Under the pieces are notes generated by a model. That model was given only the letters and a program-made list of their open reading frames with translations, was not told the origin of the DNA and made no database searches. Positions 1 to 7,616 of a stretch of DNA of 64,000 bases are shown here, one piece after another; position 1 is the first letter of the stretch; each line of letters starts with the position of its first letter. Made by a program: the position numbers and the translations under genes. The stretch is from contig NZ_JBPZGY010000015.1 in the NCBI RefSeq assembly GCF_051857535.1, forward strand, positions 1-64,000, in the 5' to 3' direction. Source of the stretch: Roseateles_B sp051857535 (GTDB lineage Bacteria; Pseudomonadota; Gammaproteobacteria; Burkholderiales; Burkholderiaceae_C).

Positions 1-40
1 CCGCCACGATCTGCTCCACCGAAAAACGACTCCGTCTCAC
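1..40 (-). CDS. IS3-family transposase OrfA, N-terminal fragment (cut by window edge)
   Basis: The minus strand reads from a GTG at 38-40 into the peptide RRSRFSVEQIVA, which matches the usual start of IS3-family OrfA proteins (basic residues, then F-x-x-E-Q-I-V/I). An AGGAGAAG ribosome-binding site lies just upstream. Only about 13 codons are in the window, so integrity cannot be judged. It places an insertion sequence directly beside the regulator end of the dcs-like island, consistent with mobile acquisition. The identification rests on a very short stretch. Confidence 0.55.
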   Translation of the reverse strand, partial: MRRSRFSVEQIVA

Positions 41-144
41 GACTTCTCCTGCGCCCCATTCTCGAGGCCGAATCGCCGAAAGACTAACGCTCAGCGTGTC
101 TCGATTTCTTCAATGCAGATCAGTCTGCATGGCAAGTCCCACGA

Positions 145-1536
145 TCAGACCGGGGCCTCCAGAAAGGCCTTTGCGCGAGGGTCCTCTGCGTAGGTCACAT
201 TGATCCGAAGCCAAGGGCTGACCAAAGCGTCCGGCGTGAATGCCGAACCATTTGACAGCTTTACGCCGCGCGCAGCTGCGTTCTTGACCAGTTCGGTGCC
301 ATCGCAGATGCCAGGCCAGCGGGCCCAGACAAACATGCCACCGGGCGGGCGGTCGAATAACTGCCAACCGACTCCGCTCATCATCTGGCAGGTTTGCGCC
401 AAGCGGGCTTCTAGCCGTCGGCGCAAACGATCGACAAGCTTGCGGTAGCTGCCGCTTTCTATCATTGCTGTAAGAACCTGCTCGCCAAAGCGGGATGACG
501 TGATGCTGGTGAGCATCTTGACATCGACCAGAGCTTTGATGTGCTGCGGCGCTGCGGCAATGAATCCGACGCGCAATGAGCACGAGAGGCTTTTTGAAAA
601 GCTACCGACGTAGATCACTCGGCGCAATTGGTCGAGTGCCGACATTCGCACGGCTGACGCGCTTTCGAAGTCAGCGTAGATATCGTCCTCGATGACCCGG
701 AAGTCATGCTTTTCGGCTAACTGCAAAACACGGTGGGCTGTCGCTGTGGAAATGCTCGTTCCTGTCGGGTTCTGAAAAACGCTGTTCACGAAAAACAGCT
801 TGGGCTTGTGCAGACTCAGCAGTCGCTCGAGAACTTCAATATCAGGACCATTCACGGTGCGAGGTACGCCGATCATGTGGATACCTTGAAGCTTCAGCAG
901 CCCGAAAAGGTTGTAGTAGCCCGGGTTCTCGACCAGAACTGTGTCGCCGGGGCGCAGCGTCAGGCGGATGATCAGGTCCAGCGCATGACTTGCGCTACTG
1001 GTCAAAAGAATCTGCTGGGCGGGAGCCGCGATGTTCAGCGTACCGAGTCGACGACTCAGCGCGGCTCGAAGACCGCTCGCGCCTAGCGGGGAACCGTAGT
1101 CAAAGAGACTCGCGCGGTCACACCGGACGATCTGTCGGATGGCGTAGGCCATGCCCTCGTCTTCGCGCCAGGATTCATCGAGCCAACCGCAGCCAAGCTT
1201 GACGCTATCGGACTTGTCGCTGAATAGATGCCAGAGCTCGTCCGTAACGTCCCCGGCGTCTGTTGGATTGGCGAGCCCGGGTGTGTGCCCTCGCGCCCTC
1301 GAGTCTTCTACAAAGTAGCCCGAGCCTGGGCGCGATCGGGCAACACCCTGGGCGATGAGGCGCTCATACGCCTCAATAACCGTGTTGCGGCTCACACCCA
1401 AGTCACCGGCAAGCAATCTGATCGATGGCAGGCGGGTGCCCGCTGTCCATCGGCCTGCGCCGATTGCTGATCGAATTTGTCGCTCTACTTGATCGGCCAA
1501 TGAAACATCTGAGTGCCGCAGGATATCTATTTTCAT
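145..1536 (-). CDS. MocR/PdxR-type regulator (GntR wHTH fused to PLP aminotransferase fold)
   Basis: The 463-residue protein has an N-terminal GntR-type winged helix (about residues 10-75, with LPSIRLLAGDLGVSRNTV). A fold-type I aminotransferase-like domain follows, with the PLP lysine K315 in GSFSKSL. Length and layout are those of the MocR family, whose members sense PLP or PLP adducts. I chose the ATG at 1534-1536 because GAGGGAG lies just upstream; a longer in-frame start at 1587 lacks this. It is divergent from the MFS gene and borders the dcs-like genes, so it is probably their local regulator. D-cycloserine reacts with PLP enzymes, which suggests that product sensing is possible, but that is inference. 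Confidence 0.88.
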   Translation of the reverse strand: MKIDILRHSDVSLADQVERQIRSAIGAGRWTAGTRLPSIRLLAGDLGVSRNTVIEAYERLIAQGVARSRPGSGYFVEDSRARGHTPGLANPTDAGDVTDELWHLFSDKSDSVKLGCGWLDESWREDEGMAYAIRQIVRCDRASLFDYGSPLGASGLRAALSRRLGTLNIAAPAQQILLTSSASHALDLIIRLTLRPGDTVLVENPGYYNLFGLLKLQGIHMIGVPRTVNGPDIEVLERLLSLHKPKLFFVNSVFQNPTGTSISTATAHRVLQLAEKHDFRVIEDDIYADFESASAVRMSALDQLRRVIYVGSFSKSLSCSLRVGFIAAAPQHIKALVDVKMLTSITSSRFGEQVLTAMIESGSYRKLVDRLRRRLEARLAQTCQMMSGVGWQLFDRPPGGMFVWARWPGICDGTELVKNAAARGVKLSNGSAFTPDALVSPWLRINVTYAEDPRAKAFLEAPV

Positions 1537-1550
1537 CGTTCTCCCTCTTG

Positions 1551-1604
1551 AACTGTTCTGGCAGGTGTGTAGTAACTGTGGGGGCAAAGTTCATCATAAC
1601 TGTG
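1551..1604. promoter_or_regulatory. Three direct repeats of AACTGT between the divergent MocR and MFS genes
   Basis: AACTGT occurs at 1551-1556, 1574-1579 and 1598-1603, at 23- and 24-bp spacing. The last two are extended to TAACTGTG. MocR-family regulators such as GabR and PdxR bind direct repeats, so this is a candidate operator for the divergent promoter pair. A similar AACTGTcTCTG occurs at 4536-4546 upstream of the dcsA side, compared with AACTGTgTCTG at 1598-1608. Binding is inferred from pattern only. Confidence 0.45.
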
Positions 1605-1683
1605 TCTGTCAGCGCACCTGCAACCACGCTATGGTGGCCCTCATCGTGTTGCGCCCTCGTGGCACGTCTTCATTGAGGTGCGA

Positions 1684-2883
1684 ATGACTTCTTCTAGTGG
1701 ACGGAAGGATGCAGCGCGGTTGGCGTTTTCACTCACGACCATCACGCTCGGCGTCAATCTGCAGGTGCCGCTGTACGCCACTTATGCGATGCGAGATGGC
1801 GTGGGGGTCATGGCCACCGCGATCGCATTCTCCTTCTACGTTGCCGGGGTGCTGCCCGTATTGCTGGCCTTGGGGGGCGTGTCAGACAGCATCGGACGTC
1901 GCCGGGTCATGTTCCTCGCCTTGTTGCTGTCCGCCGCAGGAACGGCATTGATGCTTGCCTATCCGCACATCAGCACCTTGGCTCTGGCTCGGTTTGTCTT
2001 GGGCGCTGGTACTGCGCTCATGTCCGCGACGGCCACCGCGTACATGGTCGATCTCATGGGCGAGGGGAATGCCGCTGTCGCTGCCAACTGGGTTACCGCC
2101 AGCAACTCGATTGGGTTCGGGCTGGGCCCAGCGCTTACAGGTTTTTGTCTGATGTTCTCGGACACCGTGAGGCCATTCAGCTTCGTCTTGCATCTCGCGG
2201 CTGTGGCCGTGACCGCCATGCTGTTGTGGCGCTTGCCGGAAACAGCGCCTCGTCAGGCAAAGGCGGCACCGATGCTGCGACTCCCGCTCTTCACGTCGCA
2301 GGGGCGCTGGTACGGCTGGGCCATTTTGCTGTGCTGGGCAACTTCGGGCCTGGCCATCTCTGTGCTTCCCTCTGTCCTTGGCGCACACGGCCTGTCCGGG
2401 TACGCCGGCCTTTCGACCATGCTGACTCTCAGCTGTGGGCTGATTTTTCAGCCTTTGGCGCGCCGCATGGCGCCTCAGCGCGCCACCCGTTTGGGGCTGC
2501 TGATCCTGGTGCCTGGGTATGTCCTGCTCGCGTGGGGGGCAACGTCAGGAGTCCTGCTGGCGGTTCTGATCGGCTCCGTCTTCGTGAGCAGCGCCTGCTA
2601 CGGCCTGGTCTACCTGGGCGGCTTGGTTGGCTCGGCCGAGGCCGCTGGCAACGAGAAGGCGCGCGCGACGGCCGCGTACTTCCTGATGGCCTATGTCGGC
2701 TTCAGCGTGCCGGTGGTGTTCACTGGACTGGTGGCGGATCGATTTGGCACGTCAGTGGCGCTGCTGGCCTTTGGAGTTCTGTTGACGCTCAGCACTGCGT
2801 TCCTTCTGGTGAGGCGCAAGCGCTTGCATGTGGCGCCGTCGCTGGATCAGCGGATGGCAGGGAATGAATGTGGCAATTGCTAA
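1684..2883 (+). CDS. MFS transporter, candidate D-cycloserine exporter
   Basis: This is a 399-residue protein with about 12 hydrophobic segments. The MFS loop 2-3 signature appears as GGVSDSIGRRRV near residue 60. The ATG at 1684 is preferred over the GTG at 1678 because TGAGGTG lies at the right distance before it. It is transcribed away from the MocR gene, with the haem-oxygenase-like gene starting 25 bp downstream. The characterised S. lavendulae cluster also has a membrane protein gene (dcsJ) linked to self-resistance. The same job is plausible here, but substrate cannot be read from the sequence. Confidence 0.85.
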   Translation: MTSSSGRKDAARLAFSLTTITLGVNLQVPLYATYAMRDGVGVMATAIAFSFYVAGVLPVLLALGGVSDSIGRRRVMFLALLLSAAGTALMLAYPHISTLALARFVLGAGTALMSATATAYMVDLMGEGNAAVAANWVTASNSIGFGLGPALTGFCLMFSDTVRPFSFVLHLAAVAVTAMLLWRLPETAPRQAKAAPMLRLPLFTSQGRWYGWAILLCWATSGLAISVLPSVLGAHGLSGYAGLSTMLTLSCGLIFQPLARRMAPQRATRLGLLILVPGYVLLAWGATSGVLLAVLIGSVFVSSACYGLVYLGGLVGSAEAAGNEKARATAAYFLMAYVGFSVPVVFTGLVADRFGTSVALLAFGVLLTLSTAFLLVRRKRLHVAPSLDQRMAGNECGNC

Positions 2884-2907
2884 TTACTTTTCGTGGAAGG
2901 TTGGGGA

Positions 2908-3525
2908 ATGATGAAATTCAAGAGCACTGTTCGACAGATTCGTGATCTTCCATGGCAGCTGCTCGATCGCCGTGAACTGCAAAGACTGATGTACATCTCG
3001 CATGTCTACGCCATCGAATTTGCCGAGGCGCTGCGGATTGCGCTGCAGGAGTATCCCGACAACAAGAACCTGCTGTCGATGGCGCGTGGAGAACTCAAGA
3101 CCACGAACCTGCGCTATGGCGACTATCTGCAGGCTGGCGATCATGCTGAATTCCTGGCGCATTTCCTGCAGCGCCATGGCATTCAAGGCGACGAGTTGCT
3201 GCGAACGCACGCGAAAACCTATCTGGACGCCTGCAGGCAGCTGAGTCCCCGGGTGCGGGCGATGTCTGTTTTCAGCAGAGAAGAAGAGCTTTCGGACATC
3301 TTCAAGGTGATCATCGAGGCTCCTGACTGGTCGGCGCCCGGACTGGACGCCTTCCGCTTCTATCTTGAGCAGCACATCCTGTTCGACTCGCGCGAGGGGG
3401 GCCATCACGACCTCACCAAAGATTTTGCTGTCGATGATCAGCTGGTGCCGTTCTATGCGGCTCGCCTGAACACCTACCGCTCGATTCCCAAGCTGTTCGC
3501 ACTTGAGGCGCTCCAGGCTGGATAA
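2908..3525 (+). CDS. Haem-oxygenase-fold (iron-containing redox enzyme/DUF3050-like) protein
   Basis: The 205-residue protein appears all-helical. Segments such as GDHAEFLAHFLQRHGI and FYLEQHILFDSREGGHHDL resemble the HO-like iron oxidase/DUF3050 group, where His, Glu and Asp residues bind metal. No function is known to me for a homologue in the dcs pathway. The ATG at 2908 follows GGAAGG with a 7-nt gap. Its codon use is less GC-rich than the window average. It follows the MFS gene closely and ends right at the edge of the decayed IS3 copy. It might be an accessory oxygenase or a resistance factor; the family call is by motif impression only. Confidence 0.5.
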   Translation: MMKFKSTVRQIRDLPWQLLDRRELQRLMYISHVYAIEFAEALRIALQEYPDNKNLLSMARGELKTTNLRYGDYLQAGDHAEFLAHFLQRHGIQGDELLRTHAKTYLDACRQLSPRVRAMSVFSREEELSDIFKVIIEAPDWSAPGLDAFRFYLEQHILFDSREGGHHDLTKDFAVDDQLVPFYAARLNTYRSIPKLFALEALQAG

Positions 3526-3529
3526 CACA

Positions 3530-4050
3530 GGTGAGTGTTGAAGCGCGCGGTCAGGGTCTGCTCCAGCGCCGACTCCGCCTTCTTCGATCGCCCGCTGCGC
3601 GACAGATGCCAGTCCAGCCGCTCAAGGCAGTGGAAGTCGGTCACCAAGGTCATCGGCGTCCAGCCATCACGCCCTGCTCAGGCCCGGCACATGCCGGTAG
3701 CCCAGCGTTCATTGGGCGCCTTGGCCACCGAGGGCCGCGACTGGATCCACGGTCTGAAGCCCACCGGGCGCTTGCGCACCTTCCAGCCCTAGGCCAGCCC
3801 TAGAGATGGAAGGTGCGCTGCACCGTGTTCTTGTTGAAGCCCAGCAGATGCGCCACGGCCCGGTATTCGAAGGAGGGGTTCTCCTCAATCATGGCCTTGA
3901 TCGGCGCCGCAAAGTGGCCTTGCCGTGTGGGTGCTGCCTTCACCGGCCGGTAGTACACGCTGCACCGCGGCACCTCAAACCACCGGCACAGCGCGGCTGT
4001 CGAGACGGTGATGCGTTGGCTTGCAGTTCCTGGCGGATAGGCTCGACCAC
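3530..4050 (-). pseudogene. IS3 transposase OrfB pseudogene (frameshifted, truncated)
   Basis: The N-terminal part reads ASQRITVSTAALCRWFEVPR and later FEYRAVAHLLGFNKNTVQRT, typical of IS3 OrfB. An 11-bp duplication and a TAG at 3800-3802 break it. The next frame resumes with WKVRKRPVGFRPWIQSRPS and NERWATGMCRA, then a TGA, then AGRDGW and WHLSRSGRSKKAESALEQ. The catalytic-core C-terminus is absent. Confidence 0.75.
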
Positions 4051-4358
4051 TTCTCGTCCTCGCCCAGCAGGGACTGCATTTTTCCTGCGCGCAGCTCCAG
4101 CATCGCTTCGCCGTAGGCGTCCTGGAGCGCCTTCAACTGGCGCTCGCACTGCTCGCGCAGCTTCAGTGGTTTGGCCTTCAGGATGTTCTCCATGCCTCGA
4201 CGGCCATCTTCAACTCAGCCCTCGATCTCCGAGGGCGGCAGGTCATAGGTCCTGCTGGCCTCCGAGACGCTGCGCTTACCCTGGATGATCTCCAGCACCA
4301 ACGCTGTCTTGCGCTTTGCGGTCCAGTGCTTGATCTCTTCGTCCATCTGCGTACTCAT
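3975..4358 (-). pseudogene. IS3 transposase OrfA pseudogene
   Basis: It starts with MSTQMDEEIKHWTAKRKTAL at 4358 and includes ASRTYDLPPSEIEG, a helix-turn-helix region typical of IS3 OrfA. A TGA (4215-4217) interrupts at the position of a conserved Trp, and the same frame continues with VEDGRRGMENILKAKPLKL. The frame then ends at 3975. The protein is therefore not expected to be functional unless the stop is read through. Confidence 0.75.
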
Positions 4359-4565
4359 GGTGTCTTGCCTCTCGAAGGCAGCTCCCGTGCAGGCTTTCAA
4401 CGGGTCAATGCATCACTACCAAACGCGACCTCTTGCATGGAGGTGTTGGCGCTCCAGGCCCGAGCCTGTGCCCCAGGACGGGTGGAGCGTTCAGTGTCGT
4501 GTTGTGCTCGTGTGTCGTGAGTGACATTGATCGTCAACTGTCTCTGAAGCTCTCAGGAACAGCTC

Positions 4566-4655
4566 ATGAAAAACCTGCAGAACCGTGTCTTCAACTGGCT
4601 ACTCCAAGTGGCTATTCTCTTGAGTGTGCTAATTGCGTCGGCAGCGGACTTTTGA
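4566..4655 (+). CDS. Possible small membrane peptide (29 residues)
   Basis: The ATG is preceded by AGGAACAG. The frame begins MKNLQNRVFNWLLQ and continues with a hydrophobic stretch (VAILLSVLIASAA) to a TGA, giving one potential membrane segment. It may be the N-terminus of a gene lost with the IS events, a leader peptide or chance. There is no homologue I recognise. Confidence 0.25.
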   Translation: MKNLQNRVFNWLLQVAILLSVLIASAADF

Positions 4656-4733
4656 AGCTAGCCTGCCGGTGAGACACGCAAGGCATGGATGCCTGCAGTG
4701 GCCCATGCAAGCAAATACAAACAGGGGGGAGAT

Positions 4734-4808
4734 ATGGTCACCAAGAATCGGCAGCTGGATCAGCTGCGTCAGCGAAAGAGACCTCTTCGCCGCGTGAACG
4801 AACCGTAG
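4734..4808 (+). CDS. Possible small basic peptide (24 residues)
   Basis: A very strong AGGGGGGAG ribosome-binding site stands 3 nt before the ATG. The frame begins MVTKNRQLDQLRQRKRP and is rich in Arg and Lys. It ends in a TAG. It could be a gene remnant or a leader ORF. I recognise no family. Confidence 0.22.
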   Translation: MVTKNRQLDQLRQRKRPLRRVNEP

Positions 4809-5079
4809 CCAACGGATCGTTCCAGCGCTCGCGCGAGCGCTATCGCCTGCCCTCATGGGGCGGCGCCCTGTTGCCTGACGGGCCCAAGTCCTGCTGGATC
4901 TGACGCGTTCTTGCAAGACGTCTTTGCGCATGCTAACGCCGTTGGTAAGCGCCATAGGCTGGGTCTGCTCAAGACAAACATTGCCGGAAGCGGTGGTAGC
5001 CAGAAGCTCCGCCCGCTGCTCCATTGCGTCCGTAGTCAGTGCCCTTTTGACGATCCAAACCAGCTTGGAACAGCCAGAC

Positions 5080-5832
5080 ATGACGCCGAACCAGACACCA
5101 TTGATTTCCCAGTCACAGGTTTCCCGCGACTCGGGGAGCTGGCATTACACCGTTCTTCGCGATCTGGAGCAGCGGCTCGGTGGGAGTTCCGAGTTTCCCT
5201 GTGTGTTCTCAAAGAACGCCTTTCGGAAGCAGTTGCTGAAGTTCATCTTTGTTGAGCGCAATGACTCGAGTGGTATCCAGCATCTAGCGTCTGGCCTCGC
5301 GGAGTACGTCGATGTCTCCAGGAAGTGGGACCACAGCCTGGACACCGCCTATCCATTGATAGTCGCGTTCTCGCATGCCAGCATCCACGCGAAGACGGTT
5401 GAGGACTATCACGCCTACGGCTGGGACGTGTTGCAGAGGCTGCATGAGGTGGACACCGCGCCCTGGCCTGACGATGTTGGCGAGGATCCAGAGTCAGCGA
5501 CATGGTCCATGTGCTTCAACGGCATGCCGTTGTTCTGCAACATGAGCACGCCAGTCCATCAGCTGCGAAAAAGTCGCAATCTCGGCGAGCACTTCGTGCT
5601 GGTCATCAACCCGCGAGAGCGGTTTGACGTGTTCGCTGGCAACACACCTGAGGGGCGAAAGATGCGGCTCAATATTCGTGCTCGCATCAATCGCTATGAC
5701 GACATCCCCCACTCGCCACAACTGGGCTTCTTCGGTTCCAGCAGCAGCGAATGGAAGCAGTACGGCTTGGGCGATCAGAACACGGAACGCGGCGAGAAGT
5801 GCCCCTTTCTGATGCGTTCACGTCGCGGATAA
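5080..5832 (+). CDS. dcsA: YqcI/YcgG-family haem N-hydroxylase, DcsA-like (L-arginine N-hydroxylase)
   Basis: This 250-residue protein shows the YqcI/YcgG layout: FPCVFSKNAFRK near residue 40, a central WSMCFNGMPLF, NPRERFDVF, and the C-terminal signature EWKQYGLGDQNTERGEKCPF. The family includes haem-dependent N-hydroxylases such as GntA of guanitoxin synthesis. In D-cycloserine biosynthesis DcsA is a haem protein converting L-Arg to N-omega-hydroxy-L-Arg, so position and family fit that step. The ATG at 5080 is preferred over an upstream in-frame start at 4924, because the upstream 52 residues look non-coding. It heads the A-B-C-D-E-G run. Placing DcsA itself in this Pfam family is from memory. 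Confidence 0.8.
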   Translation: MTPNQTPLISQSQVSRDSGSWHYTVLRDLEQRLGGSSEFPCVFSKNAFRKQLLKFIFVERNDSSGIQHLASGLAEYVDVSRKWDHSLDTAYPLIVAFSHASIHAKTVEDYHAYGWDVLQRLHEVDTAPWPDDVGEDPESATWSMCFNGMPLFCNMSTPVHQLRKSRNLGEHFVLVINPRERFDVFAGNTPEGRKMRLNIRARINRYDDIPHSPQLGFFGSSSSEWKQYGLGDQNTERGEKCPFLMRSRRG

Positions 5833-5925
5833 GGCGGTCGGCAGTCCGCATGTCCGTTCGGCCTTCCCATGCCTTCGCCCGGCACCCCGGCGGGTTTATC
5901 AACTTTTCTCACACCGATCCCACTC

Positions 5926-6777
5926 ATGCTTGAACTCATCGTCTCCCAGGGACGTGTCGCTGATCGCGCCGCGCGAATGATCGAAGGGGCCGCCCTGACT
6001 GCAAAGGCCTTGCAAGATCGCTACGAACTGCGTTCGCGGGTGATCGGTCGGCCGCAACCGCATGCCAATGACGATTGGCGCGTCAGCCTGCCGCAAGCAC
6101 AGGAAACGCTGCTCGGCTTGCGAGCAGCCATCGAGGACAGCGTCAAGACTGGGCAACTGACAGTGATGCTTTCGAACACCTGTTCGGCCAGCCTCGCGTC
6201 CCTTCCGGTCGTTGCTCGCGAGCACCCCGACGCCGTCGTCCTGTGGATTGACGCCCATGGCGACTTCAACACGCCGGCAACCACCGACTCGGGCTATCTT
6301 GGCGGGATGGTGCTCGCTGGTGCCTGCGGCTTGTGGGAAAGCGGTCATGGCGCTGGGCTGCGGCCCGAGCAAGTCGTGCTGGTCGGTGCGCGCGACATCG
6401 ATGCGGCCGAGCGCCAGCTGCTCGAAACAGCGGGCGTGCGCATCATCCCTCCGGCACAGACGACGCCAGCCCGGATTCTCGAAGCCATCGGTGATGCACC
6501 TGTCTGGGTTCACATTGACTGGGACGTGCTGGAGCCGGGCTTTCTTCCGGCGGACTACTCAGTGCCCGATGGCCTGCGGCCTGACCAGATCCGCGCCCTG
6601 TTCCAGGCCATCCCGGCTGATCAGCTCCGCGGCATCGAACTGGCCGAGTTCAATGCCTCGACGGATCCGGTCAGCAATGAGAAGTCGCTGTCCATCATCC
6701 TTGATATCGTGGCGCCCGTTTTCGAACCTGCCACCGCGCGCGATGTTGCGGGCATGAATGATGAGTGTGCCGCATGA
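5926..6777 (+). CDS. dcsB: N-omega-hydroxy-L-arginine hydrolase, DcsB-like (arginase family)
   Basis: The 283-residue ureohydrolase should release hydroxyurea from N-hydroxyarginine. Mn ligands are visible as D109, H111 and D113 in IDAHGDFNTP, and D198 and D200 in HIDWDVLEPG. C86 in SNTCSAS sits exactly 23 residues before D109, where arginases have the Mn-A His of GGDHS. G126 in SGYLGGM sits where arginase has its general acid/base His. Both substitutions are those reported for S. lavendulae DcsB. I chose the ATG at 5926 since MLELIVSQGRVADRA matches the family start; no clear ribosome-binding site precedes it. It overlaps dcsC by 4 bp (ATGA). Confidence 0.93.
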   Translation: MLELIVSQGRVADRAARMIEGAALTAKALQDRYELRSRVIGRPQPHANDDWRVSLPQAQETLLGLRAAIEDSVKTGQLTVMLSNTCSASLASLPVVAREHPDAVVLWIDAHGDFNTPATTDSGYLGGMVLAGACGLWESGHGAGLRPEQVVLVGARDIDAAERQLLETAGVRIIPPAQTTPARILEAIGDAPVWVHIDWDVLEPGFLPADYSVPDGLRPDQIRALFQAIPADQLRGIELAEFNASTDPVSNEKSLSIILDIVAPVFEPATARDVAGMNDECAA

Positions 6778-7616
6778 ATCGCTTCACCAAGATGCATGGC
6801 GCCGGCAACGACTTCGTCGTGCTTGACCTGCGCGGTGACGCACCGGACCCCTCAGCTGAATGGTGTCAAGCAATCAGTGACCGCCACACGGGGGCCGGTT
6901 GCGACCTGATTCTGGGCATCAAGGCGCCCCGATCAGCAGCTTCCATCGCGTCATTTGCAATCTGGACAGCCACGGGTGCCTCTTCACCTCAGTGCGGCAA
7001 TGGCGCCCGATGCGTGGCGGCCTGGTTGGTGCGGGAGGGTGTCGCCACTGGTCCTGAGTTTTGCATTGACAGTCCCTCGGGGACGCTGACTGTCGAAGCT
7101 ATCGACAAAGCGAACTTCAGGGTGTCCATGGGCGTTCCGCAGTTCGCAGCTGATCGAATCCCTGTTGCCCTCAGCTGCGCGGATGATGGCCGCTACACCG
7201 TTGAACTGGCGGACCAGCGTTCGGTTCGATTTGCCGCCGTGTCCATGGGCAACCCTCATGCTGTCATTGAAGTCAAGGATGTCGCGCAGGCACCGGTTCA
7301 AGAAGTGGGCCTGGCGCTGCGGGCAGGGCCCTGGTTGCCACTCGCGATCAACGTCGGCTTCGCTGAGATCGTCTCCCGGCAGCACATCAGACTGCGCGTC
7401 CACGAGTACGGCGCTGGCGAGACGCTGGCATGTGGCAGCGGTGCCTGCGCAGCCGCAGCGACTTTCATTCGCGATGGGCTGATTGATCGTCAAGTTCGAG
7501 TCTCGCTCCCTGGCGGTGACCTTGGCATCTGCTGGCCGGACGATACCTCCCCGATCACCATGGCAGGACCCGCTGCATTTGTTTACGAAGGACAGTTTCA
7601 CCATGCCTCTCTTTGA
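6774..7616 (+). CDS. dcsC: O-ureidoserine racemase, DcsC-like (diaminopimelate epimerase family)
   Basis: This 280-residue DapF-fold protein has both cysteines of the two-base mechanism: C74 in QCGNGARC and C220 in LACGSGACA. The N-terminal KMHGAGNDFVVLDL is intact. The segment before C74 (TATGASSP) departs from the NADGSE-type sequence of true DapF enzymes, in line with a changed substrate. In the dcs pathway this enzyme converts O-ureido-L-serine to the D form. Overlaps join it to both neighbours (4 bp to dcsB, 14 bp to dcsD), so translation is probably coupled. A lysine-pathway DapF cannot be fully excluded, but context argues against it. Confidence 0.92.
   Translation: MNRFTKMHGAGNDFVVLDLRGDAPDPSAEWCQAISDRHTGAGCDLILGIKAPRSAASIASFAIWTATGASSPQCGNGARCVAAWLVREGVATGPEFCIDSPSGTLTVEAIDKANFRVSMGVPQFAADRIPVALSCADDGRYTVELADQRSVRFAAVSMGNPHAVIEVKDVAQAPVQEVGLALRAGPWLPLAINVGFAEIVSRQHIRLRVHEYGAGETLACGSGACAAAATFIRDGLIDRQVRVSLPGGDLGICWPDDTSPITMAGPAAFVYEGQFHHASL

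Larger units (their letters stand above)
3530..4385 (-). mobile_element. Decayed IS3-family element
   Basis: Minus-strand remains of both IS3 reading frames occupy this stretch: orfA near 3975-4358 and orfB near 3530-4050. The orfB C-terminal end is missing at the junction with the preceding gene's stop. Inactivating changes are visible: a TGA in orfA at 4215-4217 where the family has Trp, a TGA in orfB at 3678-3680 also at a Trp position, and an 11-bp tandem duplication (3783-3793 and 3794-3804) that shifts the orfB frame. I could not define the terminal inverted repeats. Confidence 0.75.
4386..5079. other. Non-coding stretch before dcsA with two possible short ORFs
   Basis: No long reading frame here has convincing coding character. 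A minus-strand frame at 4629-5081 has no recognisable domain and no clear ribosome-binding site. What can be seen is one AACTGTCTCTG match to the MocR-side repeats (4536-4546) and two short plus-strand ORFs with good ribosome-binding sites, listed separately. The stretch probably contains the promoter for the dcsA-dcsG run, but I could not identify -35/-10 boxes with confidence. Confidence 0.5.

Noticed and set aside
4924..5079. N-terminal extension of the dcsA homologue from the ATG at 4924
   Set aside because: The extra 52 residues do not look like the family and no ribosome-binding site precedes; the ATG at 5080 is adopted.
4629..5081. Minus-strand 150-codon frame before dcsA
   Set aside because: No recognisable domain or ribosome-binding site, and mixed composition; treated as non-coding.
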